The notes under the pieces are model-generated. The model did no database searches and had not been told where the DNA came from. It worked only from the letters and a program-made list of their open reading frames with translations. 64,000 nucleotides of DNA from Pseudomonas sp. St316 (GTDB lineage Bacteria; Pseudomonadota; Gammaproteobacteria; Pseudomonadales; Pseudomonadaceae): NCBI RefSeq assembly GCF_018325905.1, contig NZ_AP021901.1:1860001-1924000 (forward strand), written 5' to 3'. Position numbers and translations under genes: made by a program. Positions 51,678 through 60,238 of this stretch are shown piece by piece (the stretch's first letter is position 1; each line of letters opens with the position of its first letter).

Positions 51678-53282
51678 ATGAACCAGAACCAAATTGAGAG
51701 AAACACTGATTTCGATGTAATCGTGGTCGGTGGGGGTACCAACGGCCTGTCAGCGGGCTGTTACTTGGGCATGGAAGGCAAAAAAGTGTTGGTCCTTGAG
51801 GCGTTGGACAAGGTTGGCGGGATGGCCTCGTCTGGCTACCTGATACCCGAAGCGCCGCAGCATCTGGTACACCCCTGTGCCTTGGACATGATGTCGATGC
51901 GTGTGCATTCCCATGTGCCGCTGGAATTGGGACTGGAGCGCCACGGCTTCAAATCGGTGGAGCTCGCGCCGGGGTATGTCTACCTCCACCCGGATGGGCA
52001 GTCGCTGATTTTCTGGCGTGACCGTGAGAAAACCGCTGCCGAGATACGCCGCTTCAGCAGCAAGGACGCCGAGGCGTTTCTTCAGTTCATGAAGGTCATC
52101 GACATGTTCCTCGATATCGCGCTGCCGATGATGCGGGTCGACCCGGCGAAAACCAACCTGGGCGTGAAGCTGAAAATGCTCGGCACCGCGCTTAAGCACA
52201 AAGCCTTGAAACCCGAGCTGATGGCGCTGATGACGGGCTCTGCGTTGCAGGCGGCCCGTGAGCGCTTCGAGCATCCGGTGACCCTTTCTGCGATGTGCGC
52301 ACTCACCGGCCTGGCGGGCGATATCAGCGCCGATGGCGGTGGCATCTATTACGCCTTGCTCGGTTTCCTCCATCGTTTTGGCGTGGGCCGGGTGATGGGG
52401 GGTATGCAGCAGTTGAGCAATGCCATGCAGGCTCGATTGGAAGAGTTGGGCGGCCAGGTGCTGGTATCGGCCAGCGTCAGTGAAATCGTCGCCAGGCAAG
52501 GTCAGGTCAAAGGCGTGAAGCTGGCCGACGGTCGCGAGTTCACGGCCCGTGCAGTCATTGCCGGTTGTCATCCCAAGCCAGCGCTGGACATGGTCACCCG
52601 CGGCGAGATCCCGCAACACCTGCTGACCCGCATCGCCATGGCGCCGGCCAACGGCAAGGGCTCGGGACCGCTCAAAGTGGATGTCGCCTTGCGTGGGCAG
52701 ATTTCCCTGCCACGTTTCGCTGCCGCGCGCGGCGACGGTGTGGATCTGCGCAAGACCGTGATGTTGATCGGCACCGAAGAGGCCGTGCTGGAAAACTTCG
52801 CCGCCTGCGCCCGTGGCGAGGTCCCCAAATTGCCCTATATCACCGTGGCCGCACCAAGCGCCGCGGATCCCTCCCAGGCGCCAGCCGGCCAGGATGTGTT
52901 GTACATCTACCCGCCCGTGATGCCGGTGAACCCCAACGAAGGCTGGGACGCGTTGCGTGAGCGAGTGGCCGACCAGGTGCAGGAACAGTTGTACGACTAT
53001 ATCGAGGGTATCGAAGGGCAAGTGATTGGCCGACGCATCGAGGCCGCCCCGGACTTTACCGAACGCCTGAACACCGTGAATGGCTGCGTGGTGCATATCG
53101 ACACCACCTCGATGCGCTCGAGTACCATGCGCCCGGCATACGGCTTGGGAGGCGATACCTTGCCGGTGGCGGGATTGTATTTGGGCAGTGCCGGCATTCA
53201 CCCGGGCGGCGGAGTCAATGGCATGGCCGGCCGGCTGGCGGCCAGGCGGGTGAGCAAGTACCTGAGTAAAAAAGGCAACTGA
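51678..53282 (+). CDS. Phytoene-dehydrogenase-like FAD-dependent oxidoreductase
   Basis: 534 residues from ATG 51678. The dinucleotide-binding motif is VIVVGGGTNGLSAGCYLGME, with KVLVLEALDKVGGMASSGYL carrying the second conserved Gly-rich loop. The C-terminal GLYLGSAGIHPGGGVNGMAG binds FAD in carotenoid desaturase/COG1233 proteins. Such enzymes desaturate, isomerise or hydroxylate isoprenoids; the CtmAB limonene dehydrogenase of Castellaniella belongs to the same broad family. No signal peptide. In this cluster a role on a terpenoid- or steroid-like ring is a reasonable inference, not shown. Confidence 0.88.
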   Translation: MNQNQIERNTDFDVIVVGGGTNGLSAGCYLGMEGKKVLVLEALDKVGGMASSGYLIPEAPQHLVHPCALDMMSMRVHSHVPLELGLERHGFKSVELAPGYVYLHPDGQSLIFWRDREKTAAEIRRFSSKDAEAFLQFMKVIDMFLDIALPMMRVDPAKTNLGVKLKMLGTALKHKALKPELMALMTGSALQAARERFEHPVTLSAMCALTGLAGDISADGGGIYYALLGFLHRFGVGRVMGGMQQLSNAMQARLEELGGQVLVSASVSEIVARQGQVKGVKLADGREFTARAVIAGCHPKPALDMVTRGEIPQHLLTRIAMAPANGKGSGPLKVDVALRGQISLPRFAAARGDGVDLRKTVMLIGTEEAVLENFAACARGEVPKLPYITVAAPSAADPSQAPAGQDVLYIYPPVMPVNPNEGWDALRERVADQVQEQLYDYIEGIEGQVIGRRIEAAPDFTERLNTVNGCVVHIDTTSMRSSTMRPAYGLGGDTLPVAGLYLGSAGIHPGGGVNGMAGRLAARRVSKYLSKKGN

Positions 53283-53300
53283 ACCGTCGACAGATAAACC

Positions 53301-53446
53301 TGTGGGAGCGAGCCTGCTCGCGAAGGTGGTGTGTCAGGCGGCGATGATGGTGCAAGTGCTTGCCCCTTCGCGAGCAGGCTCGCTCCCACAAAGAGATCAT
53401 GTTCAGGTAACGCGGGTAAACCTGTGGGAGCGAGCCTGCTCGCGAA
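53301..53446. repeat. Cluster of three Pseudomonas REP sequences
   Basis: The unit TGTGGGAGCGAGCCTGCTCG plus CGAA is present at 53301-53324 (+), 53367-53390 (inverted) and 53423-53446 (+). All three are identical over 24 nt and each contains its own hairpin. They lie between the stops of the FAD-enzyme gene and the convergent TetR gene, where they can also act as terminators or gyrase/mRNA-stability sites. Confidence 0.95.
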
Positions 53447-53461
53447 AACGCGCCGACAGCC

Positions 53462-54127
53462 TTAAACGCTGTCGGCGTTCTTTTCTGCCCCCAGTGAAAT
53501 ACTCGCCAGGACAAAGTCCGCCGAGTACTGACGCCAGATGGCCATGCCTTGGGCCGAGTCGGTGTCCAACCCGGCGAGTGCCGACATCGAATAGCGGTTG
53601 GTGAACCAGCCAGTGGTCACCAAAGATGCACTGGCCAGCAAAAGGCGCGGGTTGATACCCCCACGGAAATCACCATTGGCAGCGCCGCGCAGCAGAATCG
53701 CGTCGAGTTTGGCGATCAGTTTCGGCGCCATTTCCAGGAAATGGTTACGGGGTGTTTCGTGGGTATCGTGGTAGCGGATGCCCTCCAGCGCCAGGCTGCC
53801 AAGGAAGGGGTCCAGGCGGTACTGATCGAAGAAATGGTTGAGCACGACGCGCATCGCTTCCGGTGGTGGAAGCGCTTCGACATTGAGGTTGACCAGCTCG
53901 GACATGATGTTGTCCGAAGACTCATCCAGTACCGCTACAAACAGCCCTTCCTTGGACTTGTAGTAGTGGTAGACCAACTGCTTGGTGACGCCCGCATCCC
54001 GGGCAATTTCTTCCACTCGCGCACCGGCCAGGCCCTTTTTGGCGAACTCCATGCGCGCAGCAGCGAGCAGGCGATTCATCGTATTGCGCTTGCCCTGTTC
54101 GCCACCTTCTCCTGCCTTCACCGCCAC
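53462..54127 (-). CDS. TetR-family regulator, divergent from the P450 gene
   Basis: 221 residues beginning at GTG 54127, which has GAGGAG 6 nt upstream. The helix-turn-helix is FAKKGLAGARVEEIARDAGV, TKQLVYHYYKSKEGLFVAVL. The C-terminal ligand domain resembles TetR_C of AcrR-like repressors. A perfect 11-bp inverted repeat at 54190-54216 lies between it and the cytochrome P450 gene and is the obvious operator. Probably a substrate-released repressor of the P450 operon. Confidence 0.92.
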   Translation of the reverse strand: MAVKAGEGGEQGKRNTMNRLLAAARMEFAKKGLAGARVEEIARDAGVTKQLVYHYYKSKEGLFVAVLDESSDNIMSELVNLNVEALPPPEAMRVVLNHFFDQYRLDPFLGSLALEGIRYHDTHETPRNHFLEMAPKLIAKLDAILLRGAANGDFRGGINPRLLLASASLVTTGWFTNRYSMSALAGLDTDSAQGMAIWRQYSADFVLASISLGAEKNADSV

Positions 54128-54189
54128 CTCGTACTCCTCATGCCTGCATGGGGCAGGCTATTGATACTTTGAAGCATTTTCCCGTGGGC

Positions 54190-54216
54190 CTTCGTTTGAC
54201 CCTAAGTCAAACGAAG
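54190..54216. promoter_or_regulatory. TetR operator candidate before the P450 gene
   Basis: CTTCGTTTGAC (54190-54200), 5-nt centre CCTAA, GTCAAACGAAG (54206-54216): perfect 11-bp arms, midway between the divergent TetR and P450 starts. Size and symmetry are typical of TetR-family operators. Confidence 0.75.
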
Positions 54217-54309
54217 CCGGCCACCGGTATGGATGCAAGCGCATACCATAGGTTAGCAGCCGGGCAATCTTGGTGTGCAAGAGCCATAAAAACAAGACGG
54301 GAGACCCTG

Positions 54310-55587
54310 ATGAACAACGACAGCGCGGCACTGGACCTGGCAACCGCTTATTCTGCCGTATCGCAAATGTACCGCGGCACCGACCTGGATATTCACGCGG
54401 TGTGCCGCGAGCAACGGCTGAAATCGCCCATCTATGAAGGCGACTTCATCACCCAGTTCGGCGTTCCGACCAATGCCGGGACCCAGCAGGGCACTCGCCC
54501 GACCTTCGCCTTGTTCAAGTACCAGGATGTGATGACCGTCCTGCGCGACGGTGCGACCTACACCAGTGGATTCATTGCCGAAGGTCTGGGCGCGTTCTTC
54601 GATGGCCTGATCATTCTTGCCATGGACGGTGACGAACACCGCAAGGTCCGCGCCTTGCTGCAACCGGCATTCATGCCGGAGACCGTGAACAAATGGCGCC
54701 CGCAGATCGATCAAGTGATTCGCGAAGAATACATCCGGCCGATGCTGCCAGCGAAGAAGGCCGACTTGATGAAGTTCGGCCTCGAACTGCCGATTCGCAT
54801 CATGTACGCCTTGATGGGCTTCCCTTCGGATGACCCCTCCAAGTACAAGCAATACGCCGCCTGGGCCTTGGCCATTGTCGGCGGCAACCAGATTGACCCG
54901 AGCAAAATGGCTGAAGCGCGCCGCCAGGCCGGCATCGCCGTCAAAGGGCTGTACGACGCGCTGGCCGAGGTCGTGGTGCAACGCCGTGCCGAGGGTAGCC
55001 AGGGCGATGATGTGATCGGGCGTTTGCTGCGTGCCGAATACGAAGGGCGCACGCTGGATGACCATGAAGTGATCACCTTCACCCGCTCGTTGTTGCCGGC
55101 CGCTGGCGAAACCACCACGCGCATGTTCGGCTCGGTGATGACCTTGCTACTGACCACGCCCGGCCTGCTGGAGCGCGTCAAGGCCGACCGCTCGCTGATC
55201 GGTAAACTGATGGACGAAACCACCCGCTTCGAGCCGGTCGCCACCTTCAAGGTGCGTGAAACCGCCAAAGAAGTGGAGTTTCACGGCGTGAAGATTCCCA
55301 AGGGTTCGTTTGTCCAGTGCATGGTGGTGTCCGCCAACCGCGACGAAGACGCTTTTGAAAACCCCGATGTATTCGACATCGATCGCAAGCCAAAACCCTC
55401 CTTTGGTTTTGGCTTTGGCCCGCACATGTGCATCGGTCAATTCGTAGCCAAGGTGGAAATCAGCTGCGCGGTCAACGCGATCCTCGATCTATTCCCCAAT
55501 TTGCGCCTCGACCCGAGCGAGCCTGTCCCGCAGATCGGCGGGGCGCAACTGCGCGGCGTGTCCAAGCTTCCGGTGATCTGGGACTAA
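54310..55587 (+). CDS. Cytochrome P450
   Basis: 425-residue soluble bacterial P450 from ATG 54310. The I-helix oxygen-binding motif is LLPAAGETTTRMF. The K-helix ExxR is ETTRFEP, and the heme loop FGFGFGPHMCIGQFVA gives the proximal Cys374. No membrane anchor. It should hydroxylate the cluster's hydrophobic substrate using electrons from a ferredoxin; two ferredoxins (61495 and 63464) and a reductase (60239) are encoded 6-9 kb away. The subfamily is not identifiable by eye. Confidence 0.95.
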   Translation: MNNDSAALDLATAYSAVSQMYRGTDLDIHAVCREQRLKSPIYEGDFITQFGVPTNAGTQQGTRPTFALFKYQDVMTVLRDGATYTSGFIAEGLGAFFDGLIILAMDGDEHRKVRALLQPAFMPETVNKWRPQIDQVIREEYIRPMLPAKKADLMKFGLELPIRIMYALMGFPSDDPSKYKQYAAWALAIVGGNQIDPSKMAEARRQAGIAVKGLYDALAEVVVQRRAEGSQGDDVIGRLLRAEYEGRTLDDHEVITFTRSLLPAAGETTTRMFGSVMTLLLTTPGLLERVKADRSLIGKLMDETTRFEPVATFKVRETAKEVEFHGVKIPKGSFVQCMVVSANRDEDAFENPDVFDIDRKPKPSFGFGFGPHMCIGQFVAKVEISCAVNAILDLFPNLRLDPSEPVPQIGGAQLRGVSKLPVIWD

Positions 55588-55637
55588 CCACGCCTAAGAG
55601 CCATCTCCAGGCCTCAACAAAAACAACAGAGGGCATT

Positions 55638-56669
55638 ATGAGAACGTTCAAGACCATTCCGGAACGCGGTGATTTTGGCTTTCAACAACTGGTCGGGCCG
55701 CACAAGGTCACGGGGGCTTCGATGTCCGCCGAACGCGGTTTCTTCGGGCTGCACCTGAGCAAGAGTTCCCCGTTCGGGTCGGTGCGCGATGAACAAGGCA
55801 ACATCTATTCATTCGTGCGTTCGCTGATGGCGCCCAATGGCACCCCGAACCCGACCAAGTTCTTCTACCTGAACAACCACGTCGACAACGTCAACCTGCG
55901 CATGGACCACGAAAAAATGGCCCGGCAGGCCCTGACGCCGTTGCCCGTGCACAGCCTGGAAGGCGATGTCGCACGCTGGGCCAGCCAACCGGGTGAGCCC
56001 GGTAATGGTTGGGAAATCACGGCCAGCAGCGAGCGCCTGACCTGGAAGGAAGAAGGCCTGTTTCACCTGGAAGGGCGTCTGCTCGGCCCGGGACTGCAGT
56101 GGTACTTGCCGGGTGTGGACTGGGGCACCTTCTACGTTTCGCAGTTGTGGGACATCGCCGGTGTCTGCGAGGGGCGGGCGGTGAAAGGTGCCATGGCGCT
56201 GGACCAGTTCTACATGGCCGAAGGCGGCGCTATTCACTTCAAGAAAGACCTGGTGGTGAACAACAACAAGCACGTGATCTGGTGGTCCTTTGTCACCGTT
56301 TACAAAGACGGCAGCTGGGACACCGGTTCCTTCATGGTCGGTCACGACCACTTGGGCTACGCCATTTTCAACAATGAAAAGGGCGAGGTACGGGTCACCA
56401 CCGATATCGAAGGGCAAACCGTGCACAAGGACGGCAGTTACTTCCTGAAGTCGGCCAAAATTGTCCTGGAAGGCCAGGAAGAGTGGGAGTTCCTGCCCGA
56501 CGAGAAGGGGGAGATGATCGACTTCGTCGGTGGCTTCCCGATCACGGCGCAGCAGGAAGGACGCTGGCGTCGGGTGGGCGATACCCGTGAGCCTTCGCAC
56601 TGGCTGGGCTGGGGCGAATCGGACCGACGTAACGGCTCGGCCCGTAACGTTCCAGGCAAGGACCTGTAG
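55638..56669 (+). CDS. Uncharacterised protein, possibly CrtC/AttH-like
   Basis: 343 residues from ATG 55638, lying 50 nt after the P450 stop. There is no signal peptide or membrane helix. It is rich in beta-strand and aromatic residues: GVDWGTFYVSQLWDIAGVCE, NKHVIWWSFVTVYKDGSWDT and GSFMVGHDHLGYAIFNN. The layout resembles the double lipocalin-like fold of hydroxyneurosporene synthase (CrtC)/AttH proteins, which include carotenoid hydratases and a Diels-Alderase. This is a weak, pattern-level assignment. If right, it pairs with the phytoene-dehydrogenase-like enzyme upstream, suggesting isoprenoid chemistry. Confidence 0.5.
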   Translation: MRTFKTIPERGDFGFQQLVGPHKVTGASMSAERGFFGLHLSKSSPFGSVRDEQGNIYSFVRSLMAPNGTPNPTKFFYLNNHVDNVNLRMDHEKMARQALTPLPVHSLEGDVARWASQPGEPGNGWEITASSERLTWKEEGLFHLEGRLLGPGLQWYLPGVDWGTFYVSQLWDIAGVCEGRAVKGAMALDQFYMAEGGAIHFKKDLVVNNNKHVIWWSFVTVYKDGSWDTGSFMVGHDHLGYAIFNNEKGEVRVTTDIEGQTVHKDGSYFLKSAKIVLEGQEEWEFLPDEKGEMIDFVGGFPITAQQEGRWRRVGDTREPSHWLGWGESDRRNGSARNVPGKDL

Positions 56670-56679
56670 TCGGTCGGGT

Positions 56680-56708
56680 GCGCCGGGTTGCGATGGGTTA
56701 CCCGGCGC
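56680..56708 (+). terminator. Hairpin after the CrtC-like gene
   Basis: GCGCCGGGT (56680-56688) pairs with ACCCGGCGC (56700-56708) round an 11-nt loop; no T tract. Possible partial terminator before SDR 5. Confidence 0.45.
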
Positions 56709-56756
56709 GCGCGCTGCGTCAAAAGCCTCTTCTAATAACAACAATGAGGAACCGCA

Positions 56757-57545
56757 ATGAAATTCCGTGACAAAGTCGTGCTGGTCACCGGTGCCGGTCG
56801 AGGCATGGGCCGTGCCATTGCCCTGGCCTATGCCCGCGAGGGCGCCAAGGTGGTCGTATCGGCACGCACCGCTCGATACGGCGAAGAAACGATCAGCCAG
56901 ATCAAGGCCCTGGGCGGTGAGGCCTGTCTGGTCGGTGGCGACATCGCCGACCGCGAGGCGATCAAGTCGATGGTGGAAGGTGGCGTGGAGCGTTTTGGCG
57001 GCCTGGATATCGTGGTGCATTGCGCGGCCGATACGAGCCACGGATTGATCGCCGACATGGCCGATGACACCTTCGATCACATCGTGCGCAGCAACATCCA
57101 GTCGTTGTTCTGGCTGGCCAAGGACAGCGCCTTTTACCTGTCCCGGGCGGTCGATAAAGGCCGGTTGATATTCATCTCCTCCGGCGAAGCCAACCGCAAA
57201 TATACGCCTCGACTGATTGCCTATAGCTCCAGCAAAGCCTTTATGAACGCCTTCGCTCGTGGCTTGGCGGTGGAGTTCGGCGCCATGAATATTCTGGTCA
57301 ATGTTGTCGAGCCCGGGCTGATCGGCACTGACCATATGCTGGAAACCCTGGGCAATGAACTGCCGCATAAACTCGCGGCACATTTTCCCGTGGGGCGTTT
57401 GGGTGAGTCCGCCGACATTGCCAATGCCGTACTGTTTCTGACCTCCAACGAGGCCTCCTACATCACTGGCACCTCGCTGCTGGTGGATGGAGGCGCCACC
57501 ATGGTCGCGCTGCCCAAAGTCGAAGAAATCCTCAAGGGCCACTAA
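56757..57545 (+). CDS. Short-chain dehydrogenase/reductase (SDR 5)
   Basis: 262 residues. Cofactor motif VVLVTGAGRGMGRAIALAYA with VVVSARTARY after beta-2, favouring NADP(H). The NNAG position reads VVHCAADTSHG, an unusual variant. The catalytic set SSGEANRKYTPRLIAYSSSK is intact. LLVDGGATMV marks the C-terminus. It is in the P450 operon, so oxidation of the newly introduced hydroxyl group is a reasonable guess. Confidence 0.92.
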   Translation: MKFRDKVVLVTGAGRGMGRAIALAYAREGAKVVVSARTARYGEETISQIKALGGEACLVGGDIADREAIKSMVEGGVERFGGLDIVVHCAADTSHGLIADMADDTFDHIVRSNIQSLFWLAKDSAFYLSRAVDKGRLIFISSGEANRKYTPRLIAYSSSKAFMNAFARGLAVEFGAMNILVNVVEPGLIGTDHMLETLGNELPHKLAAHFPVGRLGESADIANAVLFLTSNEASYITGTSLLVDGGATMVALPKVEEILKGH

Positions 57546-57590
57546 TCATGTCGCGCGTCCGCAATGGCGGGCCGCGCTGGGAGTCAGGTC

Positions 57591-58892
57591 ATGACTACAA
57601 ATACACGCAACAGCACCACCTCGGCCCACGCCGGCAATGATTTCTCCGAGTTCAAGCGTGGCTGGCACATTGTCCTGCTGGGGTTGTTTGGCATCTGCAC
57701 GAGCATTTCCGCTGCGTTGCTGTATTCCTTCGGCACCCTGGTGATTCCGCTGGAGCAGGCGTTCGGCTGGAGTCGTGGCGACTTGCAGGCCTCGATCACC
57801 TTTCTGTTTGCTGGTGTGGCGATTTCCACGCAGTTGGTGGGTGGGTTGTATCGCCGTTACGGATTGCGCCGAGTGGCGATTGTTTCGATGGTGCTGCAGA
57901 TCGTCGGTTACCTGGCCATCACCCGGATCCAGGGCTCGATTGGCTGGTTGTACCTGGCATTCTTCATCATGCCGATCATCTGCGCCGGCACCATTGCGAT
58001 TACCTGGACACAACTGGTCAACCTGTGGTTCGAGCGTAATCGTGGGTTGGCGCTGGCCGTGATCCTGTGTGGCACCGGCTTGATGGCGATGATTCTGCCG
58101 CCGCTGTTGTCGCGGTTGATTGCCGCCTACGGCTGGCAGGCCGGGTTCATTGCGTTGGCGGCGATGCCGATGCTGTTTACCCTGCCTTTGTCATTGATGT
58201 GGTTACGCATGCCGGCACCGCTCGCCAGTGCTGATGCCACGCCTCAGAAAGCGCTTGCGCAACTGACTGGCATGTCGTTCAGACAAGCCTTGCGCTCAGG
58301 GATGTACTGGGGCTTCAACGTCGCGTTGATATTGTCGGTGTCGTTGACCGTCGGCATGGTCACCAACCTCGTGCCGATGCTGCAAAGCAAGGGCTTGAGC
58401 CCCCAGCAGGCCAGTCAGATTTTCAGCAGCTTTGGTATTTCCATCATCGGCGGACGTTTGTTGGTGGGCTATCTGCTGGATCGCTATTCACCTTCGGTGG
58501 TCGCGGCCGTGAGCCTGGCGCTACCGGCGCTGGGTTGTGCGATCTTCCTCTTGGGCGGGGCGCAGAACACCTCGTTGCTGGTCCTTGCCACCCTGTGCAT
58601 TGGCGCCAGTGCCGGGGCTGAATTCGATCTGGCGGCCTTCCTGATGGCCCGCTATTTCGGCCTGAAGGACTACGCGCGAATCTTTGGTTTGCACCTGTGC
58701 CTGATTACCATCGTCTCCGGGCTGGTGCCCATGCTGTTCGGTCATCTTTATGACGTGTACGGCAGTTATTCGGCGGTGCTGGTGTGCTGTTTCTGTTGCG
58801 CCATCATCGGTCCGATCATTCTGTTGTGGTTGAAGATGGAGCCGGCATTCCTGGCCCGTCAACAAAACCCGCAGCAAGGACAACACGCCTGA
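57591..58892 (+). CDS. MFS transporter (paralogue 2)
   Basis: 433 residues with 12 membrane segments from ATG 57591 (GGAG 8 nt upstream). The N-terminus FSEFKRGWHIVLLGLFGICT, LLYSFGTLVIPLEQAFGWSR and the TM10 motif GASAGAEFDLAAFLMARYFG closely mirror paralogues 1 and 3. Expressed with the P450 and SDR 5 genes. It probably imports the substrate or a related acid across the inner membrane. Confidence 0.92.
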   Translation: MTTNTRNSTTSAHAGNDFSEFKRGWHIVLLGLFGICTSISAALLYSFGTLVIPLEQAFGWSRGDLQASITFLFAGVAISTQLVGGLYRRYGLRRVAIVSMVLQIVGYLAITRIQGSIGWLYLAFFIMPIICAGTIAITWTQLVNLWFERNRGLALAVILCGTGLMAMILPPLLSRLIAAYGWQAGFIALAAMPMLFTLPLSLMWLRMPAPLASADATPQKALAQLTGMSFRQALRSGMYWGFNVALILSVSLTVGMVTNLVPMLQSKGLSPQQASQIFSSFGISIIGGRLLVGYLLDRYSPSVVAAVSLALPALGCAIFLLGGAQNTSLLVLATLCIGASAGAEFDLAAFLMARYFGLKDYARIFGLHLCLITIVSGLVPMLFGHLYDVYGSYSAVLVCCFCCAIIGPIILLWLKMEPAFLARQQNPQQGQHA

Positions 58893-58915
58893 CCCCACCT
58901 GAGGATGAACCTGAT

Positions 58916-59266
58916 ATGAGCATGGACAAACAAGCAATCGAGCACTTCCTGCACGGCCAGATCGACTGCTGGAATAAAGGCGACAAAGAGGGTTTTTTCG
59001 CCCATTACCGCAGCGTCTCGGCCAATGGCTTGAGTATCGAATATGTCGGCAAACCCCTGCATGATGCCTGGCAGGTGTTGGAAGGCATGTGGGCGCTACA
59101 GCAGCCGAAGATTCGCGTGGAGGTGCGCCAGTGCATCGTCAATGGCAATGAGGCGGCCTGTCATCACCTGAACGCCTTTCGCGAGCAGCAAGGTGGCATC
59201 GAGACGATCGAGTTGTACCGATTCGAAGACGGCAAGTTGTCTGTGCGTTATTTCATCAACCAGTAA
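58916..59266 (+). CDS. SnoaL/NTF2-like protein (copy 2)
   Basis: 116 residues from ATG 58916. The fold pattern includes AIEHFLHGQIDCWNKGDKEG, FFAHYRSVSANGLSIEYVGK and IETIELYRFEDGKLSVRYFI, typical of SnoaL-like polyketide cyclase/limonene-epoxide-hydrolase-type cones. Shorter than copy 1 and not clearly a duplicate of it. It ends the P450 operon, 23 nt after the MFS gene. Confidence 0.8.
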   Translation: MSMDKQAIEHFLHGQIDCWNKGDKEGFFAHYRSVSANGLSIEYVGKPLHDAWQVLEGMWALQQPKIRVEVRQCIVNGNEAACHHLNAFREQQGGIETIELYRFEDGKLSVRYFINQ

Positions 59267-59322
59267 CCGTGGACGCCCTGGTGCGTGCAGCTTTTGTCAA
59301 GAAAGGCTATGCGCACCTGCGG

Positions 59323-60156
59323 TTATTCGCCATCGGTGGAGCAGGTCAGCGGCCGCCACTGCTCGATTTGCGCGAGCATCTTGTCGAGCTTGTCGCGGAC
59401 TTGCTGATAAGCGTCGGAGCCTGCCAGGTAACGCAACGGTGGCTGCGCACTGTTGGCCAGCTGTACCAGCGCGCTGCCCAGTTTCGTCGGGCTGCCGGTT
59501 TGCCGGTGGTTGTAGGCGGCCGAAGCGCTTTTGACCTTGGCGGTGAATGTTGCGTAATCCTCTAGCCCACCTGCACCGAAGACCGCTGAACTGGCGTCGA
59601 GAAAGTCGGTACGGAAAACGCCGGGTTCCACCAGCGTGACCTTGATACCGAACGGCGCCACCTCCAGGGCCAGTGATTCGGAAAAACCTTCCACGGCAAA
59701 TTTCGACGCGCAATACAGCGCCGCACCGCCCATGCCCACCAGGCCGCCCATCGAGGACAGATTGAATATATGGCCGCTGCGTTGCTGGCGCATGATGGGT
59801 AAGACGGCACGGCAGACGTTGAACACACCAAACACGTTGGTCGCGAACTGCTTGTCGGCGTCGCTGGCGAAATTGTCTTCAAAGGGCCCCAGTTGCCCGT
59901 AGCCGGCATTGTTGACCAGCACATCAATTCGGCCAAAACGCGCAACGGCCTTCTCTGCGGCGGCAAGCGCCTGGGCTTCATCGGTCACATCCAGGGCCAC
60001 TGCCAGCACGCGCTCGCCATACTCGGCGAAGACATTTTCCAGCGCGTCGGTGCGCCTGCCGCTGACCACCACACGGTCGCCGTCGGTCAGCGCGGCCTTG
60101 GCAATGGCGGCACCCAGGCCTCGGGCCGCACCGGTAATAAACCAGACTTTGTTCAT
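59323..60156 (-). CDS. Short-chain dehydrogenase/reductase (SDR 6)
   Basis: 277 residues from ATG 60156. Cofactor motif VWFITGAARGLGAAIAKAAL with Arg after beta-2 (VVSGRRTD), indicating NADP(H). VNNAGYGQLGPFED and the catalytic YCASKFAVEGFSESLALEVA are characteristic of the retinol-dehydrogenase/oxidoreductase subgroup (SDR with GYGxxG). A strong terminator (60179-60215) separates it from the upstream reductase gene on the same strand, so it may have its own promoter within that short gap. Confidence 0.92.
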   Translation of the reverse strand: MNKVWFITGAARGLGAAIAKAALTDGDRVVVSGRRTDALENVFAEYGERVLAVALDVTDEAQALAAAEKAVARFGRIDVLVNNAGYGQLGPFEDNFASDADKQFATNVFGVFNVCRAVLPIMRQQRSGHIFNLSSMGGLVGMGGAALYCASKFAVEGFSESLALEVAPFGIKVTLVEPGVFRTDFLDASSAVFGAGGLEDYATFTAKVKSASAAYNHRQTGSPTKLGSALVQLANSAQPPLRYLAGSDAYQQVRDKLDKMLAQIEQWRPLTCSTDGE

Positions 60157-60178
60157 CGCATCGCTCCAGGCATTGTGC

Positions 60179-60215
60179 AAAAAAAAGCCGCGTCAGCTTT
60201 GGGGCGGGCGCGGCT
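60179..60215 (-). terminator. Intrinsic terminator after the ferredoxin reductase gene
   Basis: Minus strand: AGCCGCG (60215-60209) pairs with CGCGGCT (60192-60186) round a 16-nt loop, followed by eight consecutive T (60186-60179). It ends the MFS-ferredoxin-reductase operon. Confidence 0.85.
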
Positions 60216-60238
60216 GCGGGTTTACAGGTCCGCAGTGC

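Noticed and set aside
53283..53461. CRISPR-like array (repeated 24-mers with spacers)
   Set aside because: Copies alternate in orientation and match the known Pseudomonas REP consensus; no cas genes are present.
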